From: Nonomuraea coxensis DSM 45129
Lineage (GTDB): Bacteria > Actinomycetota > Actinomycetes > Streptosporangiales > Streptosporangiaceae
Length of the DNA: 64,000 nucleotides
Assembly (NCBI RefSeq): GCF_019397265.1
Contig: NZ_CP068985.1
Location: forward strand, 8,303,001-8,367,000
Reading direction: 5' to 3'
The notes below the pieces were generated by a model. It saw only the letters and a program-made list of their open reading frames with translations. It was not told where the DNA came from and ran no database searches. Of the stretch, positions 43,877-52,567 are shown piece after piece. The translations under genes and the position numbers were made by a program. Numbering within the stretch: the stretch's first letter is position 1; every line of letters starts with the position of its first letter.

Positions 43877-46255
43877 ATGGCAACGATGGAGTTCACGGAG
43901 TGGATCAGGGGGCGCACCGACGACCAGTTGCGGGCGCTCGTCTCGTCGCGTCCCGAGCTGATCACTCCGGTGCCCGCGCATCTGGAGGGGCTGGCGTCGC
44001 GGGCGGCCAGTCCGTCGGCGATCGGCAGGGCGCTCGACCGGCTCGACCGGTTCACGCTGGCGGTCGTGGAGACGCTGGCGGTCCTGGACGGCCCGGCGAC
44101 GAAGGAGCGCCTGCGCGCCCTCATCGCCGCGGCCCTGCCCACCGGCTCGCCCAGCAACCCGCCGCCCGAGCTTCCCGCCCCCGAGCCGGCGTTGTCGGCG
44201 GCGCTCGACCGGCTGCGCGACCTCGCCCTCGTCTACGGCCCCGACGACGCGCTCGACCTCGGCCCCGGCGTCCGCAAGGTGCTGGAGGACCCGGCCGGCC
44301 TGGGCCCGCGCGCCGTGGAGGCGTTCCGGCACCACCCGCCCGAGCAGCTCGACGAGATGGCCGACGACGTCGCGCCCGGCACCCCGGGCACCGGGAAGGA
44401 ACGCCTGGCCGCGGCGCTGGCCGAGCCCGCCGCGCTGGTCGCGGCCGTGTCGCCCGAGGCGCGGGCCGCGCTCGACCAGCTCGCCTGGGGCCCGCCGACC
44501 GGCCGGGTGCCCAACGCCCGGCGCGAGGTGCGCGTCGCGACCGCCCGTTCCCCCATCGAGGAGCTGCTGGCCCGCGGCCTGCTCGCGGCGACCGGCGAGG
44601 AGAGCGTGACGCTGCCCCGCGAGGTGGGGCTGCACCTGCGCGGCGGCCGGGTGCACCGGGGGCTGCTCGCGGTGCCGCCGCCGCTGGAGGGCGCCGAGCG
44701 CGACCGGGAGCTGGCCGACCGTACGGCTGCCGGGCAGGCGTTCATGTTCGTCCGCGCGGTCGAGGAGCTGTGCGAGCGGTGGAGCATCGAGCCGCCTGGC
44801 GTGCTGCGCACGGGCGGGCTCGGCGTACGCGACCTGAAACGCACGGCGGCCGAGCTGGACCTGCCGGAGTGGGTGACGGCGCTGGTCGTCGAGGTGGCGC
44901 ACGCGGCCGGGCTGATCGCGGCCGGCGGCGGCGTGGACGGCGAGTGGCTGCCGACCCCCGGCTACGACCTGTGGCGGGTGAGGGGCACCGCCGACCGTTG
45001 GGCCGCGCTGGCCGCGACCTGGCTGCACATGGACCGCGTGCCCGGCCTGGTGGGCGACCGGGACGAACGCGACCGCCCGCTCAACGCGCTGCACGCCGAT
45101 CTGCGCCGCTCGGCCGCGCCCGGGGTGCGCGCGGCGACGCTGGGGGTGCTGGCGGCGGCGCCGGGCCGCGCGCCGTCCCGCGACGCGGTGCTCGAACGCC
45201 TGGCCTGGGAGCAGCCGCGCCGCCGGGGGCCGCTGCGCGAGCACCTGACCGAGTTCGCCCTGCGCGAGGCCGAGCAGATCGGCGTGACCGGCCTCGGCGC
45301 GCTGTCCGGGCACGGGCGGGCGCTGCTGGAGGGCGGCGACACGGGGGCGGCGGCGGCCACGCTGGCGCCGCTGCTGCCCGAGCCGGTCGATCACGTGCTG
45401 CTGCAGGCCGACCTGACCGCGGTCGCGCCGGGCCCGCTGACCAGTGAGCTCAACCGGTGGATGACGCTCACCGCCGACGTCGAGTCGAAGGGCGGGGCCA
45501 CCGTCTACCGGTTCAGCGAGCAGTCGATCCGCCGGGCGCTCGACGCGGGCCACGGCGGCGAGGAGCTGCTGGCGATGCTGGCCCGCCACTCGGCCACGCC
45601 GGTGCCGCAGGCGCTGTCCTACCTGGTGGGCGACGTGGCGCGGCGGCACGGGCGGATCAGGGTGGGCACGGCGAGCGCGTACGTCCGCTGCGACGACCCG
45701 GCGCTGCTCGACCAGATCACGGCCGACCGGCGCTCGGCCGCGCTGCGGCTGCGCCGGCTCGCCCCGACGGTCATCGCCTCCCGTTCCTCGCGGGCGGCGC
45801 TGGTCGACTCGCTGCGCGCCATGGGCTACTCCCCGGTCGCCGAGTCGCTCGACGGGGACGTGATCATCTCGCAGCTCGACAGCAGGCGTACCGAGGCGGC
45901 GCCGCCGGTGCGCGCGGTGGCCTCGGCCAACGGCATCGATCCCGACGTGGCGGCGGCGGCCGTACGGGCGCTGCGCGCGGGCGACGCGGCGCATCTGTCC
46001 CGGCGCGAGCCCGCGGACGCCCCCAACGGCCAGGTCCCGCGCGGCCCGGCGACGGCCACGATCTCGGCCCTCCAGGAGGCCATCAAACAGGGCGTACGGG
46101 TGTGGATCGGCTATCTCGACTCGCAGGGCAACGCGACCTCGCGCATCCTGGAGCCGGCCAGGATGGAGGGCGGCTACCTGACGGCGTACGACGAGACCAG
46201 GGCCGCCGTCCACCGCTTCGCGCTGCACCGCATCACCGGCGTCGCGGGAGTCTAG
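43877..46255 (+). CDS. Helicase-associated / WYL-domain protein (XPB partner type)
   Basis: This is a 792-aa protein of the 'helicase-associated domain' family found in actinobacteria next to XPB helicase. The N-terminal and middle regions (about 1-620) are helical with winged-helix-like segments. Residues about 440-560 include HVLLQADLTAVAPGPLTSEL, the conserved XPB/Ssl2-like N-terminal-domain core, and YRFSEQSIRRALDAGHGGEE. The last 70 residues form a WYL-type domain (ISALQEAIKQGVRVWIGYLD, ILEPARMEGGYLTAYD), known to sense nucleic-acid ligands. The XPB gene lies 7 kb downstream, separated by the broken acyl-CoA synthetase and insertion sequences. Its stop overlaps the convergent NTPase-like gene in a shared CTAG. 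Confidence 0.87.
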   Translation: MATMEFTEWIRGRTDDQLRALVSSRPELITPVPAHLEGLASRAASPSAIGRALDRLDRFTLAVVETLAVLDGPATKERLRALIAAALPTGSPSNPPPELPAPEPALSAALDRLRDLALVYGPDDALDLGPGVRKVLEDPAGLGPRAVEAFRHHPPEQLDEMADDVAPGTPGTGKERLAAALAEPAALVAAVSPEARAALDQLAWGPPTGRVPNARREVRVATARSPIEELLARGLLAATGEESVTLPREVGLHLRGGRVHRGLLAVPPPLEGAERDRELADRTAAGQAFMFVRAVEELCERWSIEPPGVLRTGGLGVRDLKRTAAELDLPEWVTALVVEVAHAAGLIAAGGGVDGEWLPTPGYDLWRVRGTADRWAALAATWLHMDRVPGLVGDRDERDRPLNALHADLRRSAAPGVRAATLGVLAAAPGRAPSRDAVLERLAWEQPRRRGPLREHLTEFALREAEQIGVTGLGALSGHGRALLEGGDTGAAAATLAPLLPEPVDHVLLQADLTAVAPGPLTSELNRWMTLTADVESKGGATVYRFSEQSIRRALDAGHGGEELLAMLARHSATPVPQALSYLVGDVARRHGRIRVGTASAYVRCDDPALLDQITADRRSAALRLRRLAPTVIASRSSRAALVDSLRAMGYSPVAESLDGDVIISQLDSRRTEAAPPVRAVASANGIDPDVAAAAVRALRAGDAAHLSRREPADAPNGQVPRGPATATISALQEAIKQGVRVWIGYLDSQGNATSRILEPARMEGGYLTAYDETRAAVHRFALHRITGVAGV

Positions 46256-47616
46256 GCGTCCGGCATCATGCGCCTGGCCACCGCCGCGGCCGGGCCGTCG
46301 CCGGCGGACAGCCGCCGCAGGGCCCGTTCGCAGTCGGCCGGGTAGCGCAGGGCCAGGTCGCCGCCCAGCGCCACGGCGGCCGTGACGGCGCGGGCGGGGT
46401 CGGCCGCCCAGTCCAGCGCCAGCCGGAGCGCCTCGGGGGCGAGGGTGTCGCGGGCGCACATGGACGACAGCGCCTCCGCCGCCGCCAGCCGCTCCCCCGC
46501 CGTGCCCGCCGCCCACACCTCCAGGAACTCGGCCCTGGCCTCCTTGAGCGCGTACGCGGCCAGCGCCGCCACGCCCTCGGCGGCCCGGCCGCGCACCTCG
46601 GGCTCCTCGGCGGCCAGCGACCTGACCCAGGCGCGCAGCGGCTGCCACAGCCAGAACCCGTACCGGGCGGCCAGCTCGGCCAGCACCTGCCCGCGGTGTT
46701 CGGGGGTCGGGAAGCCGGCCTGCCCGCCGGCGCGGCTGATGAGCGGGTGAGGCCCAGAGGGCGTGGGCGGGCCGTTCTCGTGCGCCTGCCAGATCGGGTC
46801 GAGCCGGGCGAGCCGCGCCTCGAAGACCGCCTCGGGCAGCGGCGCGGTGAACGCGAGCGCCGCCGCGGCCAGCACCTCCCGCATGGCCGGCTTGGTGTCG
46901 AACCAGGCGGCGACCTCCTCGGCCGCCCGCACCGCGCCCGCCTGTTCCCCGTCCGGCGCGAGCCCGGCGGCCAGCCGGACGACCTGGGCGGGCGTGGGCA
47001 GCTCGGCCGCCCGGTGCCGGGCCTTGACGAGTGTGTCGGGGGCCACTCCGGCGCGCAGCCGGTACGTGCTGACGCACAGGTCGAACAGCTCCCGGGGGTC
47101 GGGCGCGGCCCAGGGCTGCTCGGCCTCCACGGCCCGCGAGGGCGCGCCGTCGCGGGTGATGACGAGGTAGGAGCCCAGCTCGGCCAGTTTGCGCGCCAGC
47201 CCGGCCAGCTCGGCGGGGTCGGTGCTCGCGGCGATCCAGTCGTGCAGCAGGTACGCCCGTCCCGGCGCGTACTCGGTCCCGCCGAGCAGCTCGGCGACGG
47301 TGCCGGCGGGCGACAGGACGGTGATCGTGCTCTCGGCCAGCGACATGCGCGACAGCAGGGCCAGCCCGCCCAGCCGCTTGCCGATCTCTCCCTCGCCCAC
47401 CAGCACGAGCAGGTGGCGGGCGGAGAGCCTGCGCACCGCCTCGGGGAAGCAGGGCGGCTCCAGGTAGGAGCGCAGCAGGGCGTCGGCCTCCCGCCGCGCG
47501 AGCTCGCGGGGGACGGGCCGGATGGTCGCCGGCGGCCGGCCGCCGGGCGCGGGACGGCCGCGCGTGAGCGCGTGGCCGTCGAGGTCGAGCTCGCCTGATT
47601 GAGGCGTGTCGGTCAC
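46252..47616 (-). CDS. Uncharacterised NTPase-like protein with helical repeats
   Basis: I cannot place this 454-aa protein in a named family. After a Pro/Arg-rich start, residues about 60-200 look like a degenerate P-loop ATPase: HLLVLVGEGEIGKRLGGLAL (GxGxxGKR in place of GxxxxGKS/T), RAYLLHDWIA, and a sensor-like strand LGSYLVITRDG. The rest is Ala/Leu-rich helical repeats (HEAT or TPR-like; ARAEFLEVWAAGTAGERLAA, AVALGGDLALRYPADCERAL). GTG 47616 follows GAGGTGAC by a good distance. The layout resembles STAND-type signalling ATPases, but the weak P-loop argues for loss of activity. It is convergent with the WYL protein gene. Confidence 0.75.
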   Translation of the reverse strand: MTDTPQSGELDLDGHALTRGRPAPGGRPPATIRPVPRELARREADALLRSYLEPPCFPEAVRRLSARHLLVLVGEGEIGKRLGGLALLSRMSLAESTITVLSPAGTVAELLGGTEYAPGRAYLLHDWIAASTDPAELAGLARKLAELGSYLVITRDGAPSRAVEAEQPWAAPDPRELFDLCVSTYRLRAGVAPDTLVKARHRAAELPTPAQVVRLAAGLAPDGEQAGAVRAAEEVAAWFDTKPAMREVLAAAALAFTAPLPEAVFEARLARLDPIWQAHENGPPTPSGPHPLISRAGGQAGFPTPEHRGQVLAELAARYGFWLWQPLRAWVRSLAAEEPEVRGRAAEGVAALAAYALKEARAEFLEVWAAGTAGERLAAAEALSSMCARDTLAPEALRLALDWAADPARAVTAAVALGGDLALRYPADCERALRRLSAGDGPAAAVARRMMPDA

Positions 47617-47924
47617 GAAGTCACCTCGGGGCTGGACACGAAACTTGTCTCCACCAATTACCGCGCGGGCACGACTTTCTCCGTGCCGCACGAGCCGGTC
47701 GCGCTGCGTCATCGTGCCAGCCTGACCAGGTGTTTCCTTACCGGGACGCCGACCCGCGTCCTGGATCTCCCACATTTACACGATCCGGGCCGCCGTGAAT
47801 ACTCGAATGACCCGAGTAGGAGATATCACTTTATTTACCGATAATGAAGACATCTTCGACAGTGATCAGTCAAGAGGGTGAAAGGGTCTTGACGCCGCGC
47901 TCCCCCGCGCAGCAGGTTGGGCAT
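47617..47924. other. Intergenic region upstream of the acyl-CoA synthetase gene
   Basis: No gene is supported here. It holds the divergent promoters of the NTPase-like gene and the synthetase gene. TACTCG (47800-47805) and CGAGTA (47813-47818) form a 6-bp inverted repeat with a 7-base spacer, a possible operator. Codons from ATG 47844 are in the synthetase frame but have unusually low third-position GC up to about 47890, so the true start is probably later. Confidence 0.5.
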
Positions 47925-48983
47925 GTGACCGAGCAAACGCTGGGCCGACTGGCCGAGGAGTCCTGGGGCCGTTTCGCCGACCACGACGCGATGTACTACG
48001 AAGGGGTCTGGCACCGCAGTCACGAGCTCGCGGAGCGCGCGCGCCGGATGTGCGGCGGCTTCGTCGCGGCGGGCGTCCGGCCCGGCGACCGGGTGGCCGT
48101 CATGATGGCTAACTCCCCCGAGGTCCCGGTGCTCTACCAGGCCCTGTGGGCGGCCGGCGCGGTGGTGACCCCCGTGGTGTTCCTGGTGGGCGCGGAGGAA
48201 CTGCGGCACATCCTGCTCGACAGCGGCGCCGTGGCCGTCGTCACCTCCCCCGAGCTGGAGGCCACCGTACGGGCCACGGGCGTGGACATCCCCGTCCACG
48301 TGGACACCGCCGAGCTCGAACGGGCCCCCGGGCACGGCCCCGTCGCGCGCGGCCCCGGCGACCTGGCCGCCCTCATGTACACGGGCGGCACCACCGGCCG
48401 CGCCAAGGGCGTCATGCTCAGCCACCGCGGCCTCTGGCAGGTGGGCAAGGCCGTCTGGGACACGTCGTACCAGGAGGGCAAGAACCGGATCATCGTGCCG
48501 GTGCCGTTGTCGCACTCGTACGGGCTGATCGTCACGATCGCCTGGATGCACGCCACCGAGCCGCAGCACGCGGTGCTCATGCGCTGGTTCGACCCCGGGC
48601 AGTTCCTCAAGCTGGCCGCCGGGCAGCGCGTCCACTACGGCACCGTCGTGCCCGCCATGCTCCAGATGCTGCTCGCCGAGCCGCTGGAGTCGTACCCGCT
48701 GCCCGAGCTGTCCCACCTCACCTGCGGCGCCGCCCCGCTCGGCCGGAGCCTGCTGGAGGAGTTCGAGCGCCGCCTGCCCGGCGTGCGGATCCTGGAGGGC
48801 TACGGCCTGACCGAGACCTGCGCGGTCACCACCTTCAACCCGCCGGGACGGCGCAGGATCGGCAGCGTCGGCCTACCGCTGCCCGGCTACTCGATCACCG
48901 TCCGCGACAGCGACGGCGAGGCGGTGGAGGCCGGGGAGGTCGGCGAGATCTGCGTCTCGGGCGAGCCGCTGATGCTCGGCTAC
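47925..48983 (+). pseudogene. Acyl-CoA synthetase (ANL superfamily), 5' fragment
   Basis: This is the N-terminal domain of a class I acyl-CoA/acyl-acid synthetase, which forms acyl-AMP and then acyl-CoA. Visible motifs are the P-loop MYTGGTTGRAKGVMLSHRG, PLSHSYGLIV, TCGAAPLGRSLLEEFERR, and EGYGLTETCAVTTF. GTG 47925 is my preferred start; ATG 47844 in the same frame would add 27 residues. The frame runs to GEPLMLGY, then an IS200/IS605 element cuts it. The hinge and C-terminal domain lie at 52568-53047. The broken product lacks the catalytic lysine and should be inactive. Confidence 0.9.
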
Positions 48984-49013
48984 CCTGGGTCGTCCGCAGT
49001 GCTCCGGCCTTCA

Positions 49014-49040
49014 GGACCCCGTTGGGGATCTCTCATTACG
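49014..49040 (+). repeat. IS1182-like left inverted repeat
   Basis: Starts GGACCCCGTTGGGG and ends CATTACG. It is the exact reverse complement of 50772-50798. The transposase stop codon (TAA, 49036-49038 on the minus strand) lies within it. Confidence 0.9.
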
Positions 49041-50697
49041 CGCATCTGCCGAGCAATCGGGATAAATGGGTTCTTCGTGTTGGATCAGGTTGAATGCCGT
49101 GTTCCCAGGCGTGGATGCGGATCAGGTTGACGGCTGCTGCGGCCAGGCAGTGGCCCAGGTGGGTGCGTTGCAGGCCGTGGTAGCGGCTGCGGCGCAGGCC
49201 GGTGCGGGAGGTCAGCTGGTGGATGGTGGCCTCGATGCCGGCGCGCGGCCGATAGCGGTGCCGCCAGGCGGGGGTGTCCTGCTCGTGGCGGCGTTGCTGG
49301 AGGGCGGCCCGCTGGCGGGGGTGGCGCAGGGTCAGCGTCCGTCCCCACTGCGGGTTGTCGGCCGTGGTGCAACGCTGCCGCAGCGGGCAGGCGCGGCAGC
49401 CGGCGGCGGCGAAACGTACCTGGATAACGGGGACGCCCCTGGCCGAGTGGGCCGGGACCCAGGAGATGCTGGTTTGCCCGCCGGGGCAGACGGCGGTGCG
49501 CGCCTGGTCGTCGATGCGGAAGTCCTCGTGGGTGAAGCGGCCGTCAGCCGCGGCCGCGGTGATGGGGCGGGCCGGGCCGATGAGGACGACGCCGCGGGTG
49601 CCGGCGGCCTCGACCAGGTTCGCCGCGGTGACGTAGCCGCTGTCGAGCAGGTGCTCGGCGGGCAGCAGACCGCGTCGCTCAAGACGCTGGTGGATGCCCG
49701 GCAGCGCGGCGCTGTCATCACCGTCGGCGGCGGTGCCGGTGGCCACGTCCGTGATCAGGCGGGGCGCGTCCGCCTCGCAGGTCTCGGTCACGTGCAGGGT
49801 GTAGCCGACCCAGCCCTGCCCGCGCTTGACCCCGTAGCGGGCCTGCGGGTCGTGCGGGCTGGCCATGCGCTGGGCCCCGGGCGGCAACTGTGCGCCTTCG
49901 CGGGCCTGCACGCCGTGCTCGTCGCGCAGGTACTGCTCATCCCAGCAGCGGCGCAGCGCCGCCAGGGCGGGGATCAGAGGCAGCCATGCCGGCGCCTTCG
50001 CATCCTCGATCTTCTCCAGCAGGAAGAAGCCGTCTTCGCCCACCTGCCGCAGCCATTGCTCGCGATCGGCACCAGGCAGGTCCCCGTGCCAGGAGTCGAT
50101 CCGCTCCCCATAGCGGCGCAGCCACCGCTCCTCCTGCCCTGCCAGCACCTCCTCAAGCCAGGACGGGTGCGCAGCGGCCAGGGCCTCCAGCGCCGTGCGC
50201 AGCACCTCGCCGACGAACTCCATCCGGTTGAGCAGCCGCACATCGGCCAAGACCTTGGTGGAATCCGTCCGCTGCCGCCCGCGCGGGCGCAGCAGCCCGC
50301 GAGCGGCGGCTGCCTCCAGCACCGCCTCGAAGATCTTCTCCTCCAGGCCGTGCTCGGCCAGCCGTGCGCGGAAGTCGCTGAGCACGCTGTGGTCGAACCC
50401 CGGGTCTGTCAGCTCCAGCCCCAAAAGGTATTTCCAGTCCATCCGGGCTCGCACCGCCTCGGCCGCCTGCCTGTCGGAGAGGTTGTCGGCGTACTGCAAC
50501 ACCGACACCGCCGCCAGCGCGCCCGGCGAGATGGCCGGGCGCCCATCGGCTGGAAACGCCTCGGCGAACAACTCGTCGGAGAACACCTCGCCCAGCGCAT
50601 CACGCAGCCACACCGCCAGGGTGCCCTTGGGGAAGGCCGCCGCGACCACCCGGGCCGTCAGCTCGGGCACCTGTCGCCCACGTCGCTTCTCCAGCAT
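49036..50697 (-). CDS. IS1182-family transposase
   Basis: This 553-aa DDE transposase has an N-terminal IS1182/IS5-like DNA-binding region (ISPGALAAVSVLQYADNLSD, DRQAAEAVRARMDWKYLLGL, GFDHSVLSDFRARLAEHG) and the first catalytic region RQRTDSTKVLADVRLLNRME. The second aspartate region is LLPAEHLLDSGYVTAANLVE, and the C-terminal YRPRAGIEATIHQLTSRTGL carries the glutamate. A cysteine pair region (AAGCRACPLRQRCTT) lies between, as is usual in this family. ATG 50697 follows GGGAG by nine bases. It appears intact. Confidence 0.93.
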   Translation of the reverse strand: MLEKRRGRQVPELTARVVAAAFPKGTLAVWLRDALGEVFSDELFAEAFPADGRPAISPGALAAVSVLQYADNLSDRQAAEAVRARMDWKYLLGLELTDPGFDHSVLSDFRARLAEHGLEEKIFEAVLEAAAARGLLRPRGRQRTDSTKVLADVRLLNRMEFVGEVLRTALEALAAAHPSWLEEVLAGQEERWLRRYGERIDSWHGDLPGADREQWLRQVGEDGFFLLEKIEDAKAPAWLPLIPALAALRRCWDEQYLRDEHGVQAREGAQLPPGAQRMASPHDPQARYGVKRGQGWVGYTLHVTETCEADAPRLITDVATGTAADGDDSAALPGIHQRLERRGLLPAEHLLDSGYVTAANLVEAAGTRGVVLIGPARPITAAAADGRFTHEDFRIDDQARTAVCPGGQTSISWVPAHSARGVPVIQVRFAAAGCRACPLRQRCTTADNPQWGRTLTLRHPRQRAALQQRRHEQDTPAWRHRYRPRAGIEATIHQLTSRTGLRRSRYHGLQRTHLGHCLAAAAVNLIRIHAWEHGIQPDPTRRTHLSRLLGRCA

Positions 50698-50771
50698 CGA
50701 TCTCGTCTCCCTCGCCCACGCGCCGCCTTTCACCATCAGTGTCGATTTGATAGCTCAATGAACACAATGGT

Positions 50772-50798
50772 CGTAATGAGAGATCCCCAACGGGGTCC
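50772..50798 (-). repeat. IS1182-like right inverted repeat
   Basis: Starts CGTAATGAGAG and ends CGGGGTCC. It mirrors the left repeat perfectly, next to the TTCA duplication at 50799-50802. Confidence 0.9.
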
Positions 50799-50871
50799 TT
50801 CAGGCCGGGGGTGAAGCGGACTCTCCCGCGGAGCGGGGCAGGGAAAGCCGGACCCCCGGGCGATCCGGCGT

Positions 50872-51297
50872 CTACCCGGCTCGGACCGGGCGGTTCTGTT
50901 GCTCGATGTACTGCCGCAGGACACTGATCGCGGCGCCGCCCACGCTTCCTGCGAAGTAGGAGCCCGACCACAGCTTGCTGGCCCGGTAGTAGTGGCGGGC
51001 CAGTTCGGGGAACTCCTGGCGCATTCGCCGTGACGAGACGCCCTTGAGCGAGTTGACCAGGCGAGACAGTGCGACCTTCGGCGGGAAGTTCACCAGCAGG
51101 TGGACGTGGTTGCTCCCGCCGTTGAACTCGCTCAGCTCGGTCTCGAAGTCGGCGCACACGTCCCGCATGATCTCTTCCATCCGGTTCAGGTGGGCGTCGG
51201 TGAATACCGGATGCCGGAACTTTGTCACGAAAACCAAGTGTGCGTGCAGGACGAAAACGCAGTGCCTGCCTGTTCTGATGTCTCCATGTTCACCCAT
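50872..51297 (-). CDS. tnpA: IS200/IS605 transposase TnpA (Y1 HUH)
   Basis: TnpA catalyses single-strand excision and insertion of the element. The 141-aa protein has the HUH metal site His64-Val-His66 in GGSNHVHLLVNFPP and the nucleophile Tyr130 in VLRQYIEQQ. CVFVLHAHLVFVTKFRHPVF is a typical N-terminus. ATG 51297 gives the usual family length. It is divergent from tnpB (start 51320), as in IS605. All active-site residues are present, so TnpA may still mobilise the element if its left-end hairpin were intact. Confidence 0.94.
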   Translation of the reverse strand: MGEHGDIRTGRHCVFVLHAHLVFVTKFRHPVFTDAHLNRMEEIMRDVCADFETELSEFNGGSNHVHLLVNFPPKVALSRLVNSLKGVSSRRMRQEFPELARHYYRASKLWSGSYFAGSVGGAAISVLRQYIEQQNRPVRAG

Positions 51298-51319
51298 AGG
51301 CCAATGGTACGATCTTGGC

Positions 51320-52472
51320 GTGCAGCTCCGGTACAACTTCCGCCTCTACCCGACCGCCGGTCAGCGCCAGGCGCTGGCGCGGGCGTTCGGGTGCGCGCGG
51401 ACGGTGTTCAACGACGGGCTGCGCTTACGGCAGGAGGCCCGGGAGCAGGGGCTGCCGTACGTCTCGGACGGGGACCTGTCCAAACTGGTGATCACGCAGG
51501 CGAAGCAGACGCCGGAACGCGCCTGGCTGGGCGAGGTGTCGGCGGTCGTCCTTCAGCAGGCGTTGGCCGACCTGAACACCGCGTACCGGAACTTTTTCGC
51601 CTCGATCACCGGCAGGCGCAAAGGCCCGGAAGTCGCGCCGCCCCGGTACCGCTCCCGCAAGGACAACCGGCAGGCGATCCGGTTCACCAGGAACGCCCGC
51701 TTCACGGTCACGGCGGGCGGGAAGCTGCGCCTGCCGAAGATCGGCGACGTGCCGGTGCGATGGTCTCGTGAGCTGCCCGCCGAGCCCTCCAGCGTGACGG
51801 TCATCAAGGACGCGGCGGGGCGGTACTTCGCCTCGTTCGTGGTCGAGACCGGCGCAGATCCGTTGCCGCAGACGCCGGACGAGGTCGGTATCGACCTGGG
51901 GCTCACCCACTTCGCGGTGCTCTCAGACGGCCGGAAGATCGACAACCCGAGGTTTCTGCGCCGCGCCGGACGACGGTTGAAGAAGGCTCAGCAGGCCCTG
52001 TCCCGCAAGGGGCAAGGGGTCGGCGAACCGGAAGAAGGCCGCGGCCCGGGTCGCCCGTGCTCACGCCAGGGTGGCCGACGCGCGCCGGGACTTCGCGCAC
52101 AAGCTCTCCACGCAGATCATCCGCGACAATCAAGCGGTGTATGTGGAGGACCTGTGCGTGAAGGGCCTGGCCCGCACCCGGCTGGCCAAGAGCGTGCACG
52201 ATGCGGGCTGGTCGCAGTTCGTGGCCATGCTGGAGTACAAAGCCGGACGGTACGGCCGCACCTTCGCCAAGGCCGGCCGGTTCTTCCCCTCCAGCAAGCT
52301 GTGCTCGGCGTGCGGCGCCGTGGCGGGCACGATGCCGCTGAACATCCGGTCGTGGACCTGCCCGTGCGGAGCGGTCCACGACCGGGACGTCAACGCCGCG
52401 ATCAACATCCTCGCCGCCGGACGGGCGGAGAGGCTAAACGCCTGCGGAGGGACCGTAAGACCCGCCGCCTAG
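51320..52472 (+). pseudogene. tnpB: TnpB RNA-guided nuclease, frameshifted
   Basis: TnpB is an RNA-guided RuvC-type nuclease, ancestor of Cas12. Residues about 1-190 (LRYNFRLYPTAGQRQALARA, FNDGLRLRQEA) form the N-terminal and wedge regions. The RuvC catalytic set is Asp192 (GIDLGLTHFAVLSDG), Glu276 (VYVEDLCVKGL) and Asp356 (HDRDVNAAINIL), with the zinc finger CSACG...CPCG. At 52016-52019 a run of four G carries one base too many: up to there the start-codon frame codes, and beyond it the next frame codes. Deleting one G restores a 383-aa TnpB. Unless slippage rescues it, the protein is broken. Confidence 0.88.
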
Positions 52473-52567
52473 CGGAGGGCCGGACCCAGCGAAACAGGAA
52501 GCCGCCAGAAGTGCCGCACGTGCGGCACGGGCTGAATCGCCGACCTTCAGGCCGGAGAGCGCGTCAA
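52473..52567 (+). ncRNA. IS605 right end, likely part of the TnpB guide (omega) RNA region
   Basis: After the tnpB stop, GTGCCGCACGTGCGGCAC (52511-52528) is a perfect 18-base palindrome, followed by GAAT and the end hairpin. In related elements the guide RNA covers the tnpB 3' end and right end, with its guide read from flanking DNA, here the host codons TGGGGCGAGCAC and onward. This is inference from family; no expression evidence exists. Confidence 0.5.

Larger units (their letters stand above)
49014..50798. mobile_element. IS1182-like insertion sequence nested in the IS605 left end
   Basis: This 1785-bp element begins GGACCCCG and ends CGGGGTCC. The inverted ends match perfectly over 27 bases (49014-49040 and 50772-50798), or 28 counting the flanking A/T. 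It is flanked by TTCA (49010-49013 and 50799-50802), a 4-base target duplication. It holds one transposase gene whose TAA stop lies inside the left inverted repeat. It looks complete and possibly active. Confidence 0.9.
48984..52567. mobile_element. IS200/IS605-family element (IS605-like, divergent tnpA and tnpB), itself interrupted
   Basis: Bounds were set by restoring the host gene: ...GGC TAC joins TGG GGC..., giving GYWGEHEPD with no duplicated or lost base, as expected for IS200/IS605. The element follows CTAC and ends in TCAA. GAAT (52534-52537) sits just before a right-end hairpin (CCGACCT-TC-AGGCCGG, 52540-52555). TCAA and GAAT are the right cleavage and guide sequences known from IS608. 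The left-end hairpin has the same stem (CCGGCC/GGCCGG) 20 bases from the end but is split by an IS1182-like insertion. Without it the element is about 1.8 kb. Confidence 0.9.

Noticed and set aside
43301..47077. Very long minus-strand open frame opposite the WYL protein gene
   Set aside because: Low-complexity Arg/Gly/Gln protein with no motif. It is an antisense artefact of high GC.
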